Shown piece by piece: positions 35,316 to 45,300 of a stretch of DNA of 64,000 bases. The DNA comes from Desulfovibrio sp. (lineage in GTDB: Bacteria > Desulfobacterota > Desulfovibrionia > Desulfovibrionales > Desulfovibrionaceae), in assembly GCF_019422935.1 (NCBI RefSeq), contig NZ_JAHZCJ010000005.1:124001-188000 (forward strand). Reading direction: 5' to 3'. Every line of letters starts with the position of its first letter. Position 1 is the stretch's first letter. The translations under genes and the position numbers were made by a program. The notes below the pieces were generated by a model. The model was not told the DNA's origin, did not search any database, and was given only the letters and a program-made list of their open reading frames with translations.

Positions 35316-35857
35316 AGGCCATATGTTATGTGGGCTTGCTGCTGTTGGGGCTTCTTGCTGCTTGCGGCGCACAGCGCACAATGCAGTTGCCGCCGCTTCA
35401 GGCAGACCAGCAGAAAGGTTCTCTGATTGCGCAGTTCGGCGCGCGGCTGACCATTGCCGGTCAGAACGCCCCAGTACAGGGCGAAGTACAAATGACTGAA
35501 GCGGGCGGAAGCCTGGCCCTTATTCTTCCGCACGGAAGAACTCTGGGCGTCTGCACCTACAGCGCGAATGTAGCGCCAGCCACTGAACCCAAAGTTGCCG
35601 CAGCCCCGCAGCCTGTAGAAATGCAATGCACCCCGGCGGAAGGCATGGGCAGGGAGGCCGCCAACCTGCTTGTTCGCGCTGGTGTGGCCGTATACAGAAT
35701 ATTGCCTGCTCTCGGTCAGGATGCTGTGCAGCCGAACCTTGAGGGCAAAGGCTGGAAGGCTCGGTTCAGCCCGACAACGGACGGTTTGAATGGCGTGTAC
35801 AGCGAGCAGGACGGAATGACCATGGATATGTATTTTGTGGAGATTTCGCATTTATGA
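35312..35857 (+). CDS. DUF3261 outer-membrane lipoprotein
   Basis: A 181-residue lipoprotein; signal MKAICYVGLLLLGLLAAC with the acylated cysteine at 18. The rest is beta-rich with two further cysteines (GVCTYSAN, EMQCTPAEG). It fits DUF3261, the ApeN partner of the LolA-like carrier and MMPL exporter. ATGA overlap with the exporter gene. Confidence 0.82.
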   Translation: MKAICYVGLLLLGLLAACGAQRTMQLPPLQADQQKGSLIAQFGARLTIAGQNAPVQGEVQMTEAGGSLALILPHGRTLGVCTYSANVAPATEPKVAAAPQPVEMQCTPAEGMGREAANLLVRAGVAVYRILPALGQDAVQPNLEGKGWKARFSPTTDGLNGVYSEQDGMTMDMYFVEISHL

Positions 35858-36219
35858 GCGTGATGCGTCGTGCCGTCTTGCATGCGGCCAGCCCGTTGGA
35901 ACATTCGCCCGAGCAGGGCACGTGGCGGCAAAGCTTTTGTTTTGCGGCAGACAGTGCGGTGTTTGCCGGGCATTTTCCGGGGCATCCTGTGTTGCCCGCT
36001 GTGGTTCAGGTGCTCATGGCTCAGGTCGCACTTGAAGCAATGGGGCAATCCGCTGATCTGGCCTGTGTGCCGCAGGCAAAATTTCTTGCGCCGCTTGGGC
36101 CGGATGTGGATATTTTGCTGACCCTGAGCAAGGGACGGCGTGAAGGGCGCTGGGAATGCACCTTGCACAGCGGTGAAACGCTGGCAGCCCGCATACAGGT
36201 GGAGGTGGCAGCCCCATGA
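35854..36219 (+). CDS. Hotdog-fold dehydratase, FabZ/ApeI-like
   Basis: A 121-residue protein with the FabA/FabZ active-site stretch FAGHFPGHPVLPAVVQ around residues 33-48, including the catalytic histidine. It would dehydrate 3-hydroxyacyl-ACP, forming the double bonds of the polyene, like ApeI. Overlaps both neighbours by four bases. Confidence 0.87.
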   Translation: MSVMRRAVLHAASPLEHSPEQGTWRQSFCFAADSAVFAGHFPGHPVLPAVVQVLMAQVALEAMGQSADLACVPQAKFLAPLGPDVDILLTLSKGRREGRWECTLHSGETLAARIQVEVAAP

Positions 36220-36698
36220 GCCTGCACCGCGCTTCACGCCCTCGCCGCCGTAACGCGCCGGAGGTGCCTTCTCTTTGCGTCAGCGTCCAGCGCACGGTGC
36301 GCTTTGAAGAGGTGGATGCCGTGCGCTTTATGTGGCACGGCCGCTATGCCAGCTGGCTTGAGGATGGCCGGGAGGCCATGGGCCGTGCCTATGGTATCAG
36401 CTATCTCGATTTTCGTGATAGTGGTGTTGTGGTGCCGCTCAAGCTTTTTCATCTGGATTTTCACCATCCGCTGCTCTACAGCCAGACATACACCATCCAC
36501 GCCGAACTGTTCTGGAATGAGGCCGCAGTGCTGGATTTTGAATACCGTATTGAAGACGCGGCAGGCCTTGTGACCACCACAGCCAGCACAACCCAGCTCA
36601 TGCTTGATCTGAACGGCAACCTGCTCATGGAGCCGCCAGCCTTTTACCGCGAATTTTGCGCCCAGTGGCGTCAGGGCAAGGTCGTATGCCGCCAGTAA
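36216..36698 (+). CDS. 4-hydroxybenzoyl-CoA-type thioesterase
   Basis: A 160-residue hotdog thioesterase. The motif FEEVDAVRFMWHGRYASWLE (from residue 30) with D34 and H41 matches the YbgC/4-hydroxybenzoyl-CoA group. Comparable to ApeK, and may release or edit acyl chains. The first 20 residues are Arg-rich and may not all be translated. Confidence 0.87.
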   Translation: MSLHRASRPRRRNAPEVPSLCVSVQRTVRFEEVDAVRFMWHGRYASWLEDGREAMGRAYGISYLDFRDSGVVVPLKLFHLDFHHPLLYSQTYTIHAELFWNEAAVLDFEYRIEDAAGLVTTTASTTQLMLDLNGNLLMEPPAFYREFCAQWRQGKVVCRQ

Positions 36699-37873
36699 TC
36701 GCCGTGGTCATTCCGGTGTACAACCACCGTGAAGGCCTGCGCGATGTGGTGCAGCGGGCCCTGAACCAGTGCAGCATGATCATTGTGGTGGACGACGGCT
36801 CCACAGACGGCAGTGCTGATGGTCTGGAAGGCCTGCCCATCACGCTTGTGCGTCTGCCCCGCAACGGCGGCAAGGGCGCGGCCCTGCTGGCTGGCGCGGT
36901 AGAGGCCGCACGGCTTGGCGCAACGTACATGATTACGCTGGATGCCGACGGGCAGCACTACCCGGAGGATATCCCCCTTTTTTTGCAGGCCATTGCGCAG
37001 CACCCTGGCGCAATTATTGTGGGTTGCCGTGATTTCAACGTACCGCACGTGCCGGGCTCGTCCCGTTTTGGCAGGGCGTTTTCCGCATTCTGGATGCGTG
37101 TGCAGACAGGGGAACGGGTGCGCGACATGCAGAGCGGCTTCCGCGCTTATCCCTTGCGCGTGCTGGACTGCCTGAAATTCACGGAGCCGGGCTACGCCTT
37201 TGAGATTGAAGTGCTGGTGCGCGCAGCTTGGGCCGGATTTGACGTGCGCGAAATTGACATTCGGGTGTATTATCCGCCGAGGGAAGAGCGCGTTTCTCAC
37301 TTCAAGGCGCTCAAGGACAATGTGCGCATTTCTCTGCTGAACACGCGGCTGACCATTCGCGCCCTGGTGCCTGTGCCCTTTCGGCAGCACAGCGTGGACG
37401 AGCAGGGCCGCATATCCTTGCTGCACCCCATGGATTCCCTGCGCCGCCTGCTTGCAGACAGGGCCACGCCGTGGCAATTGGGGCGTTCCGCTGCTGTTGC
37501 CATAGCTGTTTCCACACTGCCTTTGCCGGGCTTGCAGAGCATTCTGCTTTTGCTGTGCATTGGCTGGCTGCGGTTGAACAGACTCTGCGCGCTGGCCATG
37601 ATCCCGCTCACGTGGCCCCCATTTGTGCCCGGCCTTGGGGTTTTGCTTGGCTACAGACTGCGCAACGGCAGTTGGCTTACTGAATTTTCTGTGCAGACCC
37701 TCGGTTATGAAGCTCCCAAGCGCATACTCGACTGGTTTGCGGGCGCGCTTGTTCTTGCCCCTGTGCTGGGGCTGCTTGCAGGGGCCGTAGTGGGTGCGCT
37801 GGCCTATCTTGCGGCGCGCGGCATGGTATCCATGCCGCAAGGGGGCGGCAAAGGGAGCAACCTTGCAGACTAA
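36686..37873 (+). CDS. Family 2 glycosyltransferase fused to DUF2062
   Basis: A 395-residue protein with two domains. Residues 5-230 form a GT-A glycosyltransferase: VVDDGST at 34-40, the metal motif DADGQ at 86-90 and ERVRDMQSGFRAYP further on. Residues about 270-380 hold the DUF2062 membrane domain, as its Pro/Leu-rich helices show. The ATG is 13 bases inside the thioesterase gene. It could transfer a sugar to the lipid carrier of the product. In E. coli the glycosyltransferase/acyltransferase function is described for ApeJ; here it is on two neighbouring genes. Confidence 0.85.
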   Translation: MPPVIAVVIPVYNHREGLRDVVQRALNQCSMIIVVDDGSTDGSADGLEGLPITLVRLPRNGGKGAALLAGAVEAARLGATYMITLDADGQHYPEDIPLFLQAIAQHPGAIIVGCRDFNVPHVPGSSRFGRAFSAFWMRVQTGERVRDMQSGFRAYPLRVLDCLKFTEPGYAFEIEVLVRAAWAGFDVREIDIRVYYPPREERVSHFKALKDNVRISLLNTRLTIRALVPVPFRQHSVDEQGRISLLHPMDSLRRLLADRATPWQLGRSAAVAIAVSTLPLPGLQSILLLLCIGWLRLNRLCALAMIPLTWPPFVPGLGVLLGYRLRNGSWLTEFSVQTLGYEAPKRILDWFAGALVLAPVLGLLAGAVVGALAYLAARGMVSMPQGGGKGSNLAD

Positions 37874-38765
37874 ACGCCCCATAACCGCCGTACTTGGCTC
37901 CCGGCTGCAATACGGTTTTTTTGAGGTTCTCGTGCGCTGCCGGATGGTCTTTGCAGCGCGAGTGGTATTGGCCTTTGTTGTCTTGTATTATGCCATGCTG
38001 CCCCATGTGCGCCAGCGCTGTGCGGCCTATATTAACCGCCGCTTTCCCCGTGCCGGAGCCTTGAGCAGGTTTGTGCATGCCTACCGCCTGTATCTGAATT
38101 TTGGGCAGGTATTGCTGGACAGGATGATTGCCGGAGTGACCGGTCGGTTTCCTTTTTGCGAAACAGACCAGCAGGTGCGGCAGCGATTTGCCGAGGCAGG
38201 GGCCAACCCGTATGGCTGCATTGTGCTGACGGCCCATATTGGCGCATGGCAGGTGGGCATCGCGGGGCTGGAGCAGTTTGACCGCCCGGTGAATGTGGTG
38301 CAGTTGCACAATCCCGAGGATCAGGGCAAACACTACTTCCAGCATGGTAAGGGCAGGCCGTTCAAGATTATTGATTCGGCGGACCCTGTGGGTTCAATGG
38401 TAGAAGCCGCCGCAGCGCTGCGGCGTGGTGAAGTTGTCTGTCTTATGGGCGACAGGCTGCACGGCACACGTCAGGCCGGGCAGGGCGTTGAGGTCATGTT
38501 TATGGGGGGGAGCATCCGCATCCCTGCCAGCGCCTACGCGCTTGCCTCCATCACGGGGGCGGAACTGCTCATGCTTTTCACGGTGCGTGAAAAAGGCGTC
38601 ACCAGAGTTTTTATGGCTGAGCGGCTGGCGGTGCCTGCTGGTTTGCCGCGCCGCGATGTTTCTGTTTTTCAGCCGTATGCGCAGCAGTTTGCCGCAGCTC
38701 TGGAGACTGTTGTGGAACGGCACCCGTACCAGTTCTTTAATTTTTACGATATGTGGTCGCAATGA
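37863..38765 (+). CDS. LpxL/HtrB-like lysophospholipid acyltransferase
   Basis: A 300-residue acyltransferase of the lipid A late-acyltransferase superfamily. GCIVLTAHIGAWQVG holds the HX4-type catalytic histidine and GDRLHGTRQAG follows further on; an N-terminal membrane helix is at about 30-50. The TTG at 37863 is chosen since AAGGGAG lies 5 bases before it and it overlaps the glycosyltransferase stop. It likely acylates the sugar or lipid part of the product. Confidence 0.83.
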   Translation: MQTKRPITAVLGSRLQYGFFEVLVRCRMVFAARVVLAFVVLYYAMLPHVRQRCAAYINRRFPRAGALSRFVHAYRLYLNFGQVLLDRMIAGVTGRFPFCETDQQVRQRFAEAGANPYGCIVLTAHIGAWQVGIAGLEQFDRPVNVVQLHNPEDQGKHYFQHGKGRPFKIIDSADPVGSMVEAAAALRRGEVVCLMGDRLHGTRQAGQGVEVMFMGGSIRIPASAYALASITGAELLMLFTVREKGVTRVFMAERLAVPAGLPRRDVSVFQPYAQQFAAALETVVERHPYQFFNFYDMWSQ

Positions 38766-39034
38766 TGACAAAAAATGAAATGGAATCCGCCCTGAAAGTG
38801 GCGATTATTGATGGCCTGCGCCTCGAAGACGTTACCGTGGAAGACATTGATTCCTCGGCCCCGCTATTTGGAGATTCCGGCCTGATGCTGGATTCGCTGG
38901 ACGCGGTGGAGCTTGTGGTCGTGGTTGAAAAGCATTTTGGCGTAGCCATTGCTGATGCGGAGGAAGCCCGCAAGGCCTTTACCTCAGTGAGCGGCCTCGC
39001 AGACTTTATCTGCGCCCGTAAAGCGCAGGCGTGA
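38762..39034 (+). CDS. Second acyl carrier protein
   Basis: A 90-residue ACP with the phosphopantetheine serine S45 in LMLDSLDAVELV. The ATG overlaps the acyltransferase stop as ATGA. It differs clearly from the ACP at 30374, so the two may serve separate steps, as ApeE and ApeF do. Confidence 0.92.
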   Translation: MMTKNEMESALKVAIIDGLRLEDVTVEDIDSSAPLFGDSGLMLDSLDAVELVVVVEKHFGVAIADAEEARKAFTSVSGLADFICARKAQA

Positions 39035-40260
39035 GAAAAGCAATGCTGCACGGTTCAGGCGTTGTTGTAACAGGCATGGCCTGCCTGTGCGCGGCGGGTG
39101 ACAGCCCGTCTGCGGTTCTGGATGGTCTGCAAAACGGGCAGGGCGGGCTAGTTGCGTCTAGTGTGCTGGACAGCCGGGCCTTGCCATATCCGTTTTTCGG
39201 GCTTGCTGAAAAGCATTTTCCCGGCGGGCGCAAGCATTCCGCGCAGGATACCCTCACGCTCGCAAGGGCCGTGTGCCATAGCGCGCTGGCCGAGTCAGCG
39301 CTGCCCCAGCATCTGTTGCTTGAGGCGGGCATTGTGCTTGGCACAACCGCCGGGAGCGCATCGCATTTTCTGGAGTCTTACGCCGCCAGCCGTGGAACCA
39401 CGCCAGAGCAGGTTGCGGAATCAGCATCATCTGTATGCTCCTGCGCACAGGGGGCTGACCGTGACGACTACTTTAGCGCCAATCTTGCGCTGGAGATGGA
39501 CGTTGAGGCCCACGGGCCGCGCCTGACCGTTACCGACGCCTGCACATCGGGTGCGGACGCCATTGGTCTGGCGATGGATCTCATCACCACAGGCCAGTGC
39601 CAGTGCGTGCTCTGCGGCGGTGCCGATGCCCTGAGCCTCGTGCCGCATACGGGCTTTGCGCGGTTGATGATATATTCCGACCAGCCATGCCGCCCCTTTG
39701 ATCGCGACCGCAAAGGCCTGAATCTTGGCGAAGGCGCAGCCGCGCTTGTTCTGGAAAGCGCCGAGCATGCCCGCGCGCGCAATGCCGCAGTGCTCGGGCA
39801 TGTGCTGGGCTACGGCAATGCCTCTGACGCGCACCATTTTACCGCGCCGCATCCTGAAGGGCGGGGGCTGGCATTCGCCATAGGCTCGGCCTTGGAACAG
39901 GCAGGCCTTACAGCGGCAGATATGGCCTTTGTGAACGCGCATGGCACGTCTACGCGCGAGAACGACAAGGTTGAAGGACGGCTTTTGCGCACCCTGCTGC
40001 CGGGGGTGCCCATATGGGCCAGCAAGGGCGGCACAGGGCACACCCTCGGGGCCGCTGGCGCGCTGGAAGCCGTGCTGACGCTCGCGGCCCTGCGCAACGG
40101 CACGGTTCCTGCCTCGCCGGAGTTTTTCAATATTGACCCTGAAATAGGTTTTGCGCCCACGCAGAGCGCCCTTGCGGCATCTTCTCCATTTGCGCTTTCA
40201 ACCTCTCTGGGGTTTGGCGGCGGCAATGCCGCTCTGGTTCTGGGGAGGGTGAAGCCATGA
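39031..40260 (+). CDS. Beta-ketoacyl-ACP synthase partnered with a chain-length factor
   Basis: A 409-residue condensing enzyme with intact C171 (TDACTSG), H304 (NAHGTST) and H337 (GGTGHT). It is directly followed by a short ketosynthase homologue without these residues, the layout of the ApeO-ApeC heterodimer that elongates aryl polyenes. The start is the GTG overlapping the ACP stop, or the ATG four codons later; ribosome sites are weak for both. Confidence 0.9.
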   Translation: MRKAMLHGSGVVVTGMACLCAAGDSPSAVLDGLQNGQGGLVASSVLDSRALPYPFFGLAEKHFPGGRKHSAQDTLTLARAVCHSALAESALPQHLLLEAGIVLGTTAGSASHFLESYAASRGTTPEQVAESASSVCSCAQGADRDDYFSANLALEMDVEAHGPRLTVTDACTSGADAIGLAMDLITTGQCQCVLCGGADALSLVPHTGFARLMIYSDQPCRPFDRDRKGLNLGEGAAALVLESAEHARARNAAVLGHVLGYGNASDAHHFTAPHPEGRGLAFAIGSALEQAGLTAADMAFVNAHGTSTRENDKVEGRLLRTLLPGVPIWASKGGTGHTLGAAGALEAVLTLAALRNGTVPASPEFFNIDPEIGFAPTQSALAASSPFALSTSLGFGGGNAALVLGRVKP

Positions 40261-41132
40261 GCAGTGCAGCGCTTTCTGTGGCGGGAACCGGGCTTGTGCA
40301 CAGCATCGGCGGCAAGGATGCCCTTGCAGCCATACAGCAAGGGCAAACGCCTGCCATATCTGCCCCCGATATTTCTTCACTCGCGGCATTGTTGCCGGGT
40401 GTGTCGCTGCGCCGCATTCCCCGGTATGCGCGTATGGCGCTTCTGGCATGCGTGCAGGCTCTGGATGCGGCGGGCTGGCGGCAAAAAGAAGTCCTGCACC
40501 GTACAGCTCTTGTTTTTGGCACGGCCTACAGCAGCTCGCAAATGAGTATGGATTTCATGGATTCCATTCTGGATAACGGGCCGCATCTTTCTTCGCCAAC
40601 GGCCTTTTCGCATGCCGTCAACAATATGGGCGCGGGCCTGCTCAGCCTGCTGCTTGGCATTGAGGGGCCGTGCTTTACCATCTCGCAGTTTGAGCTTTCT
40701 TTCGCCGGTGCCATGAGCACGGCGGCAGCTCTGCTGGGCGCGGGCCGGGCCGAGAGGGTGCTGCTGTGCGCGGTGGACGAAACCGACAGCCGTTTTTCCC
40801 GCTGCTGCCCAGAATATTTAAGCAGCAAGCACCCCCAGACGGAAGGGGCCGTTGCTCTGTGTTTGGGCAGGCAAGCTGCCGGTGCGCCCTCGCTGCGAGT
40901 GCGGTGGGGGCAAGAGCCGGAGGCGGACGGCCCTGTCTTTGCTTCGGGTGCCGCATCCGGGCCGGGCTGGGTAAATCATGAACATCTGTATGGTCATGGG
41001 CCGCTGGCGCAGGCACTAGATGTTATGCTGGCCCTGAACATGCCGCAGACGGCCAGGGCCGAAGCTGTTAACTGCGTCTGCGCTGCTGCTGCAAGCGGCA
41101 GACAGGCATTAATCGAAGTGCGGGGTGCGTGA
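40257..41132 (+). CDS. Chain-length-factor-like ketosynthase partner
   Basis: A 291-residue, shortened ketosynthase homologue. Aligned to the neighbouring enzyme at GP-x-x-T, the active cysteine is replaced by Glu146 (TISQFELSFAG) and neither active-site histidine motif is present. It therefore cannot condense and should act as the ApeC-type partner that shapes the chain-length tunnel. ATGA overlap with the ketosynthase gene. Confidence 0.85.
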   Translation: MSSAALSVAGTGLVHSIGGKDALAAIQQGQTPAISAPDISSLAALLPGVSLRRIPRYARMALLACVQALDAAGWRQKEVLHRTALVFGTAYSSSQMSMDFMDSILDNGPHLSSPTAFSHAVNNMGAGLLSLLLGIEGPCFTISQFELSFAGAMSTAAALLGAGRAERVLLCAVDETDSRFSRCCPEYLSSKHPQTEGAVALCLGRQAAGAPSLRVRWGQEPEADGPVFASGAASGPGWVNHEHLYGHGPLAQALDVMLALNMPQTARAEAVNCVCAAAASGRQALIEVRGA

Positions 41133-42343
41133 TGGAATCCTGGCCGCTTGAGCGGATTGCAATTCTTGATTTCAGGGCTGTTACGGCGATAGTGCAATCC
41201 GTGGCGCAGGCAGAGTTGAGCCAACGCAACCCGCTGAGCTTTGAGGCGCGCGCGCCGCACGAGTTTGCATCCATGCGCTGGGAATCGCTTGGGCTTGATG
41301 CCACTGCGCTGGAAAATATGGCGCAGCGTTGTAATGCCATGTTTCATACTACTGCAGCAGCGCCCGAGGTTGGCGGGCAGTGCGGTGATTTTTCGCAACA
41401 GGTTTTGCAGCAGTGGGAAAACAGCGACCGCTCGCTCACGTTTTTTACTTCCGGCTCAACAGGCAAGCCCAAGCCCTGCACGCATAAGGAAAGCCACATC
41501 CGGCAGGAAGTGACCAGTCTGGCACCCATTGTGGCGGACAGAACCTCGGCGCTGATTACCGTCCCCATGCATCATATGTACGGCTTTACGTTTGGCTTGC
41601 TGCTGCCCCTGAGCCTAGGGGTGCCCATCCGCAGCGTGCCGCCCCTGCCAACAATGGTTGAGGCGCAGATGCGCCCCGGCGACCTTGTTATCAGCATACC
41701 GCTGTTGCTGTCGCGCCTTGTGGATATGCGCGGATGGCAGGCTTCCAACTCGGAGGCGGGGCAGGGCATTACCCTGCTGACTGGCACTTCGCCCACGCCG
41801 CCCGAGGTGATGTATGCGTTGGAGCGGCAGGGCTTTCGTGTAATGGAATTTTTTGGCTCGTCAGAGATGGGTGTGGTTTGCGGCCGCTTTGAGCCGGAAG
41901 CCGATTATGAACTGCTGCCGCATGTGGCGCGGGGAGAAGGGGAGCACGGCAACGCGCTGGTGCGCTGCCTGCCGGATGGCGTGGTGCAGCACTACCCGCT
42001 GATGGATAATGTAACCTGGACAGGCCAGCGACACCTGCGACCGGGCGCGCGCATCGACAAAGCCGTGCAGGTGGGCGGCATCAATGTGTTTCCCCAGTAT
42101 GTGGCCTCGGTCATCGAGCGCCACGAAGGGGTAAAACAGTGCCTAGTGCGGCTGATGCGGCAGGACGAGGGATACAGACTCAAAGCCTTTGTGGTGCCGC
42201 AGCATGGCTATGACGTGTCAGCCCTGCACAAGGAGCTGATACTGCATGCCCGTTGTGAATTGAGCGACGTGCAACGCCCTGGAGCTTATACCTTTGGCCC
42301 GGATATCCCCCGTGGCCCGCTTGGCAAGCCGATGGATTGGTGA
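41132..42343 (+). CDS. Aryl-acid AMP ligase (adenylation enzyme)
   Basis: A 403-residue adenylate-forming enzyme. The ATP motif TSGSTGKPK is at 106-114, MHHMYGFTFG and the EFFGSSEMG motif follow, and RIDKAVQVGGINV is near the end. It would activate an aromatic starter acid and load it on an ACP, like ApeH. It is shorter than most acyl ligases because the N-terminal domain is reduced. It is the last gene of the operon; no obvious terminator follows before the NTPase gene. Confidence 0.88.
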   Translation: MESWPLERIAILDFRAVTAIVQSVAQAELSQRNPLSFEARAPHEFASMRWESLGLDATALENMAQRCNAMFHTTAAAPEVGGQCGDFSQQVLQQWENSDRSLTFFTSGSTGKPKPCTHKESHIRQEVTSLAPIVADRTSALITVPMHHMYGFTFGLLLPLSLGVPIRSVPPLPTMVEAQMRPGDLVISIPLLLSRLVDMRGWQASNSEAGQGITLLTGTSPTPPEVMYALERQGFRVMEFFGSSEMGVVCGRFEPEADYELLPHVARGEGEHGNALVRCLPDGVVQHYPLMDNVTWTGQRHLRPGARIDKAVQVGGINVFPQYVASVIERHEGVKQCLVRLMRQDEGYRLKAFVVPQHGYDVSALHKELILHARCELSDVQRPGAYTFGPDIPRGPLGKPMDW

Positions 42344-42390
42344 CAATAACGAGCTAAAACACAGTCATCATAATAAGCAGATAGCCAGCC

Positions 42391-45300
42391 ATGATAGAAC
42401 GAACTTTTCAAGATATTCCTGGTGGGAAAATTGAAGATGCGGACCAGCATGAATTTCTGGTCAGTCTTGGCTGGTCTAGAGGAATTTCTTGGAATGATCT
42501 GTTGCGGTCAAAGCGCATACTTATAGTTTCTGAAGCGGGCGCGGGTAAAACTCATGAATGCCGAGAACAATCCAAGCGTCTGAGCAATGCTGGTGAACCT
42601 GCTTTTTTTGTTGAAATCTCATCATTGGCATCAGCGAATCTTAGAGATTTATTTGATTCTGAGGAGGAAGCTCGTCTTGACGGTTGGCTTGCTTCGCCAG
42701 ATAAAGAAGCCACTTTTTTTCTCGATTCAATTGATGAGCTTAAGCTTACGCAGTATTCGTTTGAGCTGGCGCTTAAGCGTTTCAAGAAAGAGATAAAAGA
42801 TCAGCTCCATAGGGCAAAAATTGTTATAACAACCCGTCCAATTCTTTTTGACGAACATTTGATTCGAGAATTGCTGCCAATCCCTCCCGCACAGCCGAAA
42901 GGTTCTAAAGAAGAACGGTTTGCGGAGATCATGACGCGTGAGCCTTTGCAGCAGCACAACGCCGATGATGCAAACGACCCCCTAGGGTGGCGTTTAGTGG
43001 CCTTACTGCCCCTTTCCGATGAACAAATTAAAGAGGTTGCCTCACAACAGGGTGTGGAGAACCCAGAGCATCTATTAGAAGACTTGCAACGCCGCAAAGC
43101 GCAATCTTTTGCGCGCCGTCCGCAAGACCTCATTGAACTATGCGCTGACTGGCGGGAAAACAGGCGAATACGAATACATCGTGATCAAGTCAAAACAAAT
43201 ATTTATGTGAAACTTGAGGCGCGCGTTGATAGGCGTGAAGCCTGTGAATTGTCGTCAAATAAAGCGTGGGAAGGTGCTAGCAGGCTGGCACTTGCAATGC
43301 AAGTCATGCGCCTTTTTACAATTCGGCACAGTGCTGCCTCAGACATCAATGGGGGCGATGCAGCCCTGAATCCGTTACGTATCTTGTCTGATTGGCAGCC
43401 AAATGAAGTGAAAACGCTGCTTGAGCGACCGCTTTTTGGTTTTGCTTCTTATGGCCGGGTGCGGTTTCACCATCGTTCAGTGATAGAATATCTTGCTGCC
43501 GAGCGTCTTACGTACCTTCGCGAGCAAAGAATGCCTCTGAACGCTTTAAGACGACTTATTTTTGCTGAAACAAAAAGCAAAGTAATAGTTCGACCCTCCA
43601 AACGCCCTGTTGCAGCGTGGCTTGCGTTGAATATCCCTAGTATATTTGAGTTACTGCGAGATCATGAGCCGGAAGTTCTTTTAAATGAAGGCGACCCGGA
43701 AGCACTCAGCTTGGCTCAGCGAAAGGAGATTCTGCGAGCCTTTGCCAATAGATATTGTTCCAGTGGTTGGCGAGGAATGGATGTGCCGTCCATTCTGGTT
43801 GAGCGCTTTGCTTCAGCTGATCTGGCAGATGAAATTCGTCAGCTATGGCAAGGAGGAGTGGAGAATCCTGAAGTTCGGCTGTTACTTATTGGCCTCATTG
43901 GTGCTGGAAATATAACTTTTTGTGCAGATATTGCATACAGCCTGCTGGAAAATACAAATTCACCTGATACTGATGACACTGAAAAAATCAAGGCTCTCCA
44001 ATCCCTTGTCGTGCTCAACGATGAAAGACTGAATGCGCTTTCTGCATGCATAGCAAAAGGTAATATTTCTTGGTCAAATCGTGCTGTGAGTAGAGCTGCT
44101 GCTATTCTTTTCCCCCAGTTTATGTCCCCAGAGCAGTTGTGCCAAACGATTCGATGGATAAAACCGAAGGAAGACGCCGTATGGGATATTCGCAGACATT
44201 TGCCGTGGATTCTAGAAAATACGAAGTTTGAGTATTCACTACTTGAACAGTTGAGGGACAGCATTGTAAAACTATTGACTGAGGGACTTAGGTGGCAACA
44301 AGAGTGGCCGAACATTACCAGTGATTGGCCTCAATATTGTGAAGCATTGGCAGCAACATGTTCTCAAGGCATTAAATTTGAAGTAAATGATAAGTGGCTC
44401 CATGCCTGCGTTCTCGCACTATGTATAAATAGGGGGGAGCAATCCGTTGACACTTCAGTACGCACTTTGCGAGAACATTTGCTTAAATTCCCCGCTCAAA
44501 AATATAGATCTCTTTTTTGGGCCGGAGATATCTTTTTTCAATCACTTCACAAAGAAGATAACTCCGATGAAAGACTGTATAGATTAAGTAGTGATGGGCC
44601 GGTGCCGCTTATTCAAGATAGAGATTTACCTTGGTTGCAAATTGATTTGGCAGATAAAAGCCGTAGTATTGCAGAACGAGCCATGCTCTGCGAAGCGATT
44701 GTGCTGCTCACGCCAGGCCATCAGCTTGTTGGAGAAAATCTTGAATCTCTTGCGCAGCTTGTTGCAGATAATCCTTCGCTCCTTGAAATCCTTAGCAACC
44801 GAGCTATTGCACGAGTAAAGAGTAAAGAACGGAAGTTAAGTTTTGAAATAAAACAAGCTAAGCGTGAAGAACAAGCAAGGCGGGAGAAGGCTAAGAATCG
44901 TGAAGGTTGGATAAGGTTTTGGAGGGACGTTGCCAACCAACCTGGTGATACATTTTCAAGTGAGAAATCATTCAACACGGCTTGGAATTTGTGGATCTTC
45001 ATGCGCAGACTGGCAAATGATGATAATTTGTCTGTCTGGAATCGGGTCGCTATTGAAGATTACTTTGATAGAGCCACTGCGGATAGACTTAAATCTGTTT
45101 TAACTACCATATGGCGCAACGATAGCCCGACATTGCTTTGTGAACGTCCAGATGAAAGTCGTAATTCTTATTTAAGACGCTGGGAACTGGGCTTGGCAGC
45201 AATCAGCGCTGAAGCAGAAGATTCCGAATGGGCAAAAAACCTAACAGGAGAAGAAGCCCAAAAAGCCACACGTTACGCTCTTCTTGAGCTGAACGAACTC

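Noticed and set aside
34607..35851. Open minus-strand frame of 414 codons across the MMPL exporter end
   Set aside because: Antisense to two well-supported genes, with no family features.
42344..42390. Intrinsic terminator after the polyene operon
   Set aside because: No stem with a T run is present, so read-through into the NTPase gene cannot be excluded.
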